NCBI GenBank assembly: GCA_017963875.1
Contig: JAGCTA010000340.1
Span: forward strand, 1-5,943
Direction: 5' to 3'
DNA: 5,943 bases
Origin: Victivallales bacterium
Lineage (GTDB): Bacteria; Verrucomicrobiota; Lentisphaeria; Oligosphaerales; Oligosphaeraceae
Shown: piece by piece, positions 1 through 5,271 of the stretch
Layout: every line of letters begins with the position of its first letter
Position numbering within the stretch: position 1 is the stretch's first letter
Position numbers and translations under genes: made by a program
Notes under the pieces: generated by a model
The model's input: the letters and a program-made list of their open reading frames with translations, nothing else
The model's database searches: none
Told to the model about the DNA's origin: nothing

Positions 1-494
1 AGGTCAAGGTTTTCCTCAATGGAACGATTGCGGAACGGGCTTTCCTTGCCTGGCTCATACGTGGTTCCCCTTGTATCGCGAATCTGCTCCGCTGTCTGGT
101 CATCGACGTATGCCAGCCCCTGCTTGATCATGGAAACCGCATAGTCGTACATCTGCTCGAAATAGTCTGACGCATAACGGACCTCGCCATCCCAGTCATA
201 CCCAAGCCAATGGACATCCTCTTGAATCGCCTCCACAAACGATGTGTCCTCCTTGACGGGGTTCGTATCGTCCATGCGCAATGTGGTTTTACCGCCAAAT
301 TCCTCCGCAATGCCAAAATCCAGGCACAATGCCTTGGCATGGCCGATATGCAGACAGCCATTCGGCTCTGGGGGAAAACGCGTCCTTATATCACCACGCT
401 GGTATTTGCCTGTGCGCAAATCATCGATAACGATATCACGGATGAAATCACTCGCAGCCACGCTTTCGGGCACTTTCTCTTCTGCTTCTGACAT
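1..494 (-). CDS. glnS: Glutaminyl-tRNA synthetase, N-terminal part (cut by window edge)
   Basis: Cytoplasmic class I aminoacyl-tRNA synthetase that charges tRNA-Gln with glutamine using ATP. The 164 visible codons were read by reverse-complementing from the ATG at 494-492; the frame is open to the left edge. Residues 38-46 read TRFPPEPNG, followed at 49-52 by HIGH, the class I ATP-binding signature. Further on come [33 protein letters not shown] and a [11 protein letters not shown] segment. All of these line up with Escherichia coli GlnRS, including the MSEAE start and the FIR stretch near residue 17. The RFPPEPNG and NPVKED wording separates it from bacterial GluRS. E. coli GlnRS is about 550 residues, so roughly 390 are missing here. 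C47 sits where E. coli has tyrosine. A weak ribosome site (AAAGG at 509-505, 10 nt from ATG) precedes it. Its presence implies direct Gln-tRNA synthesis rather than only the GatCAB route. Very confident in identity. Confidence 0.95.
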   Translation of the reverse strand, partial: MSEAEEKVPESVAASDFIRDIVIDDLRTGKYQRGDIRTRFPPEPNGCLHIGHAKALCLDFGIAEEFGGKTTLRMDDTNPVKEDTSFVEAIQEDVHWLGYDWDGEVRYASDYFEQMYDYAVSMIKQGLAYVDDQTAEQIRDTRGTTYEPGKESPFRNRSIEENLD

Positions 495-551
495 GGGTCA
501 ACAGCCTTTGGTTAAATAATTCACTAGATGAAAACAATATGACTTCAACAT

Positions 552-580
552 AATATAATGCAAAAGGCTCATTATGTCCA
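552..580 (-). promoter_or_regulatory. Sigma70-like promoter for glnS
   Basis: On the minus strand TGGACA (580-575) is followed after exactly 17 bp by TATATT (557-552). Each hexamer matches the sigma70 consensus at five of six positions. Transcription would start near 545, giving a leader of about 50 nt before the glnS ATG at 494. Seen by eye; the sigma factor preference of this organism is unknown. Confidence 0.55.
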
Positions 581-602
581 TCATCAACTATCGACTCATT
601 TT

Positions 603-632
603 TTGACTTGCCAGCATATCAGGATAGATTAT
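603..632 (+). promoter_or_regulatory. Possible sigma70-like promoter for the CYTH gene
   Basis: TTGACT at 603-608 matches the -35 consensus at five of six positions. The -10 is weaker: TAGATT at 625-630 (16-bp spacer) or GATTAT at 627-632 (18-bp spacer), each four of six. Transcription would start near 638, about 40 nt before the GTG at 680. This fits that start codon and makes the upstream in-frame TTG at 608, which overlaps the -35 box, an unlikely start. Confidence 0.35.
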
Positions 633-647
633 TGTCTGAAACAATAA
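629..647 (+). repeat. Inverted repeat in the leader of the CYTH gene
   Basis: TTATTGT (629-635) and ACAATAA (641-647) form a perfect 7-bp inverted repeat around a 5-nt CTGAA centre. It covers the end of the putative -10 box and the expected transcription start, so it could be an operator for a dimeric repressor or a weak AT-rich RNA hairpin. It may also be chance in an AT-rich stretch. Confidence 0.3.
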
Positions 648-665
648 CCATGTCACTGCTTCAGC

Positions 666-670
666 AAGGA
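666..670 (+). promoter_or_regulatory. Ribosome binding site that selects the GTG start at 680
   Basis: AAGGA ends 9 nt before GTG at 680. Neither of the two earlier in-frame starts (TTG at 608, ATG at 650) has a purine-rich site upstream. Starting at 680 also puts the family's EIER motif at residues 4-7, its usual place. Confidence 0.65.
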
Positions 671-679
671 ATAATAATC

Positions 680-1162
680 GTGCCATCGGAAATAGAGCGT
701 CGTTTTCTCGTCAAATCAGGGCTATGGCGAAAACTGCCATCCCGATGTGTTTCAATTATCCAGGGATATTTCAGCCGTGGGGCTGATTACTGTGTCCGCA
801 TTCGCATCCTTGATGACAGTCAGGCATTTCTGACCATCAAAAGCAACCGCAAGGACACGTTGTCACGTGCAGAATTCGAGTATGAAATTCCACTCGAACA
901 CGCAAAGGACATGCTTCAGACATTCTGCCAGACGCGAATCATCCACAAAAACAGATATTTTTATACTGCATCCGACAGCCATACGTGGGAAATCGATGAG
1001 TTTCTAGACCGTCATGCTGGACTCGTCATCGCAGAAATCGAACTGGACTCGCCTGAAGAAACTTTCACGCATCAGGACTGGCTCGGCAGGGAAATAACGC
1101 ACGAACCACAATACTCCAACGAATCGCTTGCCAACCTGCCCACGCTGCCAGCCATCATCTGA
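680..1162 (+). CDS. CYTH-domain protein, putative inorganic triphosphatase (triphosphate tunnel enzyme)
   Basis: A 160-residue single-domain CYTH protein, the size of Nitrosomonas europaea TTM. Characterised stand-alone bacterial members hydrolyse inorganic tripolyphosphate in an eight-stranded beta tunnel using divalent metal; others bind different triphosphates, so the substrate here is inferred. With GTG as residue 1, conserved tunnel residues appear in order: EIER (4-7), QGY (28-30), RIR (40-42), LTIKS (51-55), a SRAEFEYEI stretch (62-70), K90 and R92, WEIDEF (103-108) and AEIEL (118-122), then a C-terminal YSNESLA. The signature ExExK reads EIERR, so its lysine is R8, a conservative change. 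A start at TTG 608 or ATG 650 would add 24 or 10 residues that lack a ribosome site and family match. The gene is divergent from glnS and ends 25 bp from the mutL stop. No signal peptide, so cytoplasmic. Family sure; activity probable. Confidence 0.88.
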   Translation: MPSEIERRFLVKSGLWRKLPSRCVSIIQGYFSRGADYCVRIRILDDSQAFLTIKSNRKDTLSRAEFEYEIPLEHAKDMLQTFCQTRIIHKNRYFYTASDSHTWEIDEFLDRHAGLVIAEIELDSPEETFTHQDWLGREITHEPQYSNESLANLPTLPAII

Positions 1163-1187
1163 CAGAATACTCACAAAAGACCTTGCC

Positions 1188-3251
1188 CTACGGGTTGCTT
1201 CCGTTTCGATTGAAGCGTTTATCAAGTTCCGAATAGGTAATATGCACCATTGTCGGATTCCCTGCAGGGTCCGCATACGGCATCTGGGCACCAGACAATT
1301 CATGAAGCATCTGGCGGATTTCCTCGTCTGACAGATTATCCTTGACGCAAACGGCGTGCCTGCTGGCAATCTGTGCCAGATGCAACGCATTGGGCGTTTT
1401 TATTGAACGGTCCTGTCGCAAATCCTCGAGTATATCCAGCAACGCCTTTACAATATCCTGATTCGGGAAATCCGCTGGAACCGCCGTGACAATGAATGTC
1501 TGACCTCCGAACGGCTCAATGGAAAAACCAATGGCGTCAAACTGCTTGAGTTCACTGTTCATAAGCCGTGCGTCAGGCTGGCTTAGATTCAGTGTCACTG
1601 GCAGCAGAAGTTGCTGGCGCATGATTTTCTGCCCTTCGAGATTGTTGAGCAATTTCTCGAAAAGAATCCGCTGGTGAGCCGCGCGGACATCCACGATTGC
1701 CAGCCCGTGGGACGTCTCCGCCAAAATATAACGGCTTCCCAGCCGCCCCCGCACACTCATGGCAAGCCCTCCCCGATTGGCTGGCGGCGACATCGGCACC
1801 CCATTGCCCCTTTCAACCGCAGGACGCTGGATGTCAGGCTGTGATACAATCGCAGGGGGCTGCAAGGACGGCAGCCCAGGCTGCATCGGCTCAAATGACG
1901 GTATCGTGGAAGGATGCGATAATGGCATCGCCGTCTTCTGAGATTGTCCCATTTTAGAAGTGTCCGCAGGAATTTCTTTTCCTGACAGCACAGGAGGAAT
2001 TGATGGCAATGGCTGACGTGCCTCCTGGTTCAATGTCTCCACAGGCACCGCATGTTGTTTTTTCTCTGCTACCGTGTTACTGACTGCATTCTGCGGCTCT
2101 GATGACGGCATGGCAGGGGCTGGCGCGACATTGGGCTGTGGTGTGCTTTGGGGCGTCTCAGATGACGTATCAAAAGGCAAAGGCTGCTGTTGAATCGGCG
2201 GTCTGAATTCCTGCGGGGAGTTGAATGGCACTGCAAATGCAGGCGAATCCGCGTTCATGCCTGGAATCTGGCGAAGTGCCGTCCGAATGGCGGTGGCCAC
2301 GATGGCGCCGACCTGCCGTGGATTTCTGAACCGCACTTCCCTTTTGGCAGGATGCACATTCACATCGACCTGGTCTGGAGCCATGTCAAGATACAGGACA
2401 GTCCCTGGATAACGACCTTTGAGGACAAGCGTATCGTATGCTTCACGAATCGCGAAATACAACGTCTCGGCCGCTGCGGCACGTCCATTGATAATCATCC
2501 TCTGTTCATGGCGAGACGACCTTGTAAAGCCTGGCTTGCTGACAAAGCCACGCACCACAATGCCGTCCTCTTCATAATCCAAAGGAATCATCGCCTCAAA
2601 CGCCTCTCGGCCAAGCACCATCCGCACGCGTGCCGCCAGGTCATTTGTCGCAGTGGTACTAAGCACTTCACGCCCGCCAAGCGACAATGAAAACGCAATA
2701 TCTGGGCGGGCTAGCGCAAGCATCATCATCATTTCCTCGATGTGACCCTCTTCGGTGTCTGGCCCTTTCATGAATTTGCGCCGAACAGGCAAATTACCAA
2801 ACAGATGCCCCACGCGTATGTTTGTCCCAGGCGCACAGCCGCAATCTGTCACATCGCGGATAACGCCATTGTCAACGATGACCTCCGTGCCGACATCATC
2901 TTCCCTGCGTCGCGTCTGCAACTGAAAGCGGCTGACGGAGGCGATGCTGGGAATCGCCTCACCACGAAAACCAAGTGTCGAAATCTGGCCGACATCACCG
3001 TCTTTGGACATTTTGCTGGTCGCGTGTGCCTCAAGACACATCAGCGCATCCTGTCTGTCCATTCCACAGCCATTGTCCGTGACTTGAATCAGGCGCTGTC
3101 CGCCCTGCTCAATCTGGACCCTGATACGCGTCGCCCCTGCGTCAATGGAATTCTCTACCAGTTCCTTCACGACAGACGCTGGCCTTTCAATGACTTCACC
3201 TGCGGCAATCCTTCCCGCGATTTCTGCTGGAAGTACTCTAATTACGCTCAT
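1188..3251 (-). CDS. mutL: DNA mismatch repair protein MutL with eroded endonuclease motifs
   Basis: Couples mismatch recognition by MutS to downstream nicking and excision. The 687 residues begin with a GHKL ATPase: ELVENSIDAGA (30-40, with E30 and N34 matching the catalytic and Mg-binding residues of E. coli MutL), DNGCGM (59-64), TSK (78-80), GFRGEA (94-99), then NVHPAKREVRF (298-308, with lysine K303). Residues about 330-495 are a Pro/Gln/Ser-rich linker. The dimerisation domain starts near 501. Its clamp-binding motif QQLLLP (546-551) resembles QPLLIP of E. coli. The nuclease motif DQHAxxE reads DVRAAHQ (521-527), ACR reads ASR (629-631), and CPHGRPT reads DPAGNPT (661-667). FNR (680-682) still fits the FxR motif. 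Metal-dependent nicking is therefore doubtful, while ATPase and clamp functions look intact. The ATG follows AGGGGGAG by 6 nt, only 18 bp after the GH10-like stop, so it is probably expressed from that transcript. It faces the CYTH gene tail to tail. Confidence 0.97.
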   Translation of the reverse strand: MSVIRVLPAEIAGRIAAGEVIERPASVVKELVENSIDAGATRIRVQIEQGGQRLIQVTDNGCGMDRQDALMCLEAHATSKMSKDGDVGQISTLGFRGEAIPSIASVSRFQLQTRRREDDVGTEVIVDNGVIRDVTDCGCAPGTNIRVGHLFGNLPVRRKFMKGPDTEEGHIEEMMMMLALARPDIAFSLSLGGREVLSTTATNDLAARVRMVLGREAFEAMIPLDYEEDGIVVRGFVSKPGFTRSSRHEQRMIINGRAAAAETLYFAIREAYDTLVLKGRYPGTVLYLDMAPDQVDVNVHPAKREVRFRNPRQVGAIVATAIRTALRQIPGMNADSPAFAVPFNSPQEFRPPIQQQPLPFDTSSETPQSTPQPNVAPAPAMPSSEPQNAVSNTVAEKKQHAVPVETLNQEARQPLPSIPPVLSGKEIPADTSKMGQSQKTAMPLSHPSTIPSFEPMQPGLPSLQPPAIVSQPDIQRPAVERGNGVPMSPPANRGGLAMSVRGRLGSRYILAETSHGLAIVDVRAAHQRILFEKLLNNLEGQKIMRQQLLLPVTLNLSQPDARLMNSELKQFDAIGFSIEPFGGQTFIVTAVPADFPNQDIVKALLDILEDLRQDRSIKTPNALHLAQIASRHAVCVKDNLSDEEIRQMLHELSGAQMPYADPAGNPTMVHITYSELDKRFNRNGSNP

Positions 3252-3257
3252 GGAACG

Positions 3258-3265
3258 CTCCCCCT
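3258..3265 (-). promoter_or_regulatory. Strong ribosome binding site of mutL inside the 18-bp gap
   Basis: AGGGGGAG on the minus strand ends 6 nt before the mutL ATG at 3251 and lies wholly between the stop of the GH10-like gene (3270) and mutL. It fixes the mutL start and lets mutL be translated independently on a shared message. No promoter-like pair fits in the gap itself. Confidence 0.6.
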
Positions 3266-3269
3266 ACGC

Positions 3270-5222
3270 TCATTTCAGATAAATATTGAGCACCGCCGTC
3301 TTCTCTTTCTTATCAAAGAAAGCCTCGACTCCTTCTTCGGTTACGCTCCATTGCGAATCAGAGTTTTTCATCAAGCCTTCTGGAATGGTCAGATTAAATG
3401 ACTTTTTCAGATTACCGCATGCGACAACCGCATCATATTTTCCGCCAAACAGGGTACACTCCGCATCGCCAGCGGCATTTGTCTTCAGTTCCTCATTGCT
3501 GAGCCATTCCTCCGAAAGCAGTTTCTGAATCATCAGATAATTGCGCTTCGGCGTAAAATCTTCCTTCAGATAGCCCATGGCAGGGATATCGGTGACTGGT
3601 GACCATAACTCGCCCAATGATACGCTCTTTATATAATCCTGCGCATAGAATAGAAGTATATAGTCACGAAGCATATCCGCCTGGAATTCCTCCTTCGGCA
3701 TGTTGATTGCCAGATTCACAATATGGATGGGCACTTCGGGCAGGCTGTCATGGATGATTTTTAGACGCTTCTCCAAAGTCTGTGGACCGACATCAAGCCG
3801 CTTCATGCATGAATCCAGAACCAGGCCGTCTATTTTCACGCCTGCCGAATCCCTTAGCCAGACGGCAAATTCCACCAGATCCTGCAATGGCACTTCAGAA
3901 ATAGCGCTAAGGGCATTGCCGTCGCTCAAGTTCAGCAGCGCCTTGTCATCCCCCTGGCGCGCAACCTTGAATGCCTGCGGCAGACTATCGACGCCAATAT
4001 AGTCATAGACTTCCGAATCTGAGATGACATTGTGGATGACAATCCAGTCGGAGACTTTTCCCGCATGTCGTCTTGCCATCTCCTCGATATATTGCATAAG
4101 TTTTTCATTCACTGTCGCATGTGGCTGGCCTTTAAGTCCAGGCGGCATGGCAGAGAATGTCGGGATATACAGGCTGCCAAGGCAAAGCGCCATTCCATTT
4201 TCCTGACAATCGGCAATCAGTTTTTCCGAAATCTCCTTGCCCCAGGTCAAATAATTCTTCCAGACCATGGCATCCGTCACGGTCAGACGTGTAAACATTG
4301 GATTTCCAAGGAGATGGCGACGATAGGAAACAAGCATGTCCGAAAAACCGCCAATCCTTTTCGACAACTTTTCAAATTCAGGCCGTTTAAGCAATTCAGG
4401 GTATAAAATCGGCAGGTTCGCCCCCGTGCCGATGACAAATGGGCTGGAAGTCTGTTTTAAAATGACAACGGCCTCAGCCGCAGGAGGATGGTTCTTTGAA
4501 TTCGGTGCATTCGGGCGGAGTTTGAATGCGTGAATCTTCATCGGCACGCACCGTGTGTTCTTCATGTCCTCCGTCACCTTCGCCCGCCAGACACGGTCAT
4601 AGAAGTCTCCTCCAAGCACGGCGGTCTCGTTTGTTTCAAGTTCCTCTGGATTGTAGTCATTTGGCACAATAACCGCATACATCTCACGCAGTTGCAGAAT
4701 GCCTTTCGCCTCAGCCAGATGGAATGAAAACGCCGTCTGTTCAGGAAGATATGTCTCATGCACAGGGGCCGCCACCCGAATCCGCCGCCACGTGTTCTCT
4801 GGTGTCGTCAGGCGCATGGACAATAGTTTCGGCCACGGTGCCTTCTCAACCTGCCAATAAAACTGGAAACTGTATCCCTTCGTCATTTTATACTCGAAGG
4901 TAACATACATCGTGCTTCCTTTCTCGACTTTCTTGACGACGCTCTGATGCAGCTCCATCATCCATGGCTTGGGATCCGTCGCCTTCGCGGTAATGGTCAA
5001 CACGGCCTCGGGGCTTCCATCCTGCGGCTCGGTCAATTCAAACGTCCCCAGTCCGCCGCTACGCAGCCGCCACCCTAGCAGACGGCTGTCACCAGGGGCA
5101 TTGAAACAGCCATTGACAATGGCCTCCTCGCCTTTCGGCAACTCGACTTTCGCCCCGAATAACGACAATTGCCAAAAGACAATGCAAACTAACGACATCA
5201 TGCTTATGGTAATTCTGTTCAT
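3270..5222 (-). CDS. Secreted CBM4/9 plus GH10-like protein, probably catalytically inactive
   Basis: A 650-residue exported protein. Residues 1-24 form a signal peptide (R3, hydrophobic 6-23, likely cut after A24). Residues about 33-187 resemble a CBM4/9 jelly roll: NGCF near the start, LLGW (48-51), a W-R-x-I-x-V strand (145-150), and a closing hydrophobic strand. Residues about 220-575 resemble a GH10 xylanase barrel: DAMVW (317-321, for N-A-M-K-W), ENGM (341-344), LNLSDGN (430-436, for L-F-x-N-D-Y-N), GVKIDGLVLDS (461-471) and FTPKRNYLMIQKLLSEEW (556-573), the usual barrel ending. The acid/base motif WDVVNE reads WIVIHN (393-398) and the nucleophile motif ITELD reads IVNLA (501-505), so both glutamates are asparagine. 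A short beta-rich tail follows. The ATG has GGGAG 7 nt upstream. It lies 49 bp after the TonB/TolA-like gene. Inferred role: glycan binding or a scaffold at the cell surface or periplasm. GH10 kinship is good; function is unknown. Confidence 0.75.
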   Translation of the reverse strand: MNRITISMMSLVCIVFWQLSLFGAKVELPKGEEAIVNGCFNAPGDSRLLGWRLRSGGLGTFELTEPQDGSPEAVLTITAKATDPKPWMMELHQSVVKKVEKGSTMYVTFEYKMTKGYSFQFYWQVEKAPWPKLLSMRLTTPENTWRRIRVAAPVHETYLPEQTAFSFHLAEAKGILQLREMYAVIVPNDYNPEELETNETAVLGGDFYDRVWRAKVTEDMKNTRCVPMKIHAFKLRPNAPNSKNHPPAAEAVVILKQTSSPFVIGTGANLPILYPELLKRPEFEKLSKRIGGFSDMLVSYRRHLLGNPMFTRLTVTDAMVWKNYLTWGKEISEKLIADCQENGMALCLGSLYIPTFSAMPPGLKGQPHATVNEKLMQYIEEMARRHAGKVSDWIVIHNVISDSEVYDYIGVDSLPQAFKVARQGDDKALLNLSDGNALSAISEVPLQDLVEFAVWLRDSAGVKIDGLVLDSCMKRLDVGPQTLEKRLKIIHDSLPEVPIHIVNLAINMPKEEFQADMLRDYILLFYAQDYIKSVSLGELWSPVTDIPAMGYLKEDFTPKRNYLMIQKLLSEEWLSNEELKTNAAGDAECTLFGGKYDAVVACGNLKKSFNLTIPEGLMKNSDSQWSVTEEGVEAFFDKKEKTAVLNIYLK

Positions 5223-5229
5223 TTGAAAA

Positions 5230-5259
5230 CTCCCGTGCCGTCTCAGACGGCGTTCACGG
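5230..5259 (-). promoter_or_regulatory. Leader hairpin overlapping the ribosome binding site of the GH10-like gene
   Basis: On the minus strand GCCGTC (5251-5246) pairs with GACGGC (5242-5237) around a 3-nt TGA loop. An outer CCGT (5259-5256) pairs with ACGG (5236-5233) across a 4-nt one-sided bulge. Two bases of the GGGAG ribosome site (5234-5230) lie in the outer stem. No run of T follows directly, so it is a poor terminator. It may slow translation or shield the message between the two genes. Confidence 0.4.
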
Positions 5260-5271
5260 ATTCCTTATTGT

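Noticed and set aside
554..559. A perfect TATAAT on the plus strand as a promoter for the CYTH gene
   Set aside because: There is no acceptable -35 at 16-18 bp upstream and no extended -10. It overlaps the -10 of the opposing glnS promoter and may simply be its AT-rich shadow.
503..569. AGCCTTT/AAAGGCT pairing that could mask the glnS ribosome site
   Set aside because: The distal arm (563-569) lies inside the spacer of the best glnS promoter, upstream of the expected transcript start, so it would not be in the RNA. The arms are also 53 nt apart.
2190..3401. Long plus-strand open frames (2190-2690 and 2742-3401)
   Set aside because: They lie opposite mutL, which has a strong family match through this whole stretch. 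Their translations show no recognisable domain, so they are antisense shadows.
5175..5222. Lipoprotein signal at C13 of the GH10-like protein
   Set aside because: The residues before C13 are S-L-V, which do not fit the lipobox L-[AS]-[GA]-C, and the hydrophobic run continues past C13 to A24, as in an ordinary signal peptide.
5237..5251. Rho-independent terminator after the TonB/TolA-like gene
   Set aside because: The stem is GC-rich but is followed on the minus strand by ACGGGAG rather than a T-run, and it overlaps the next gene's ribosome site.
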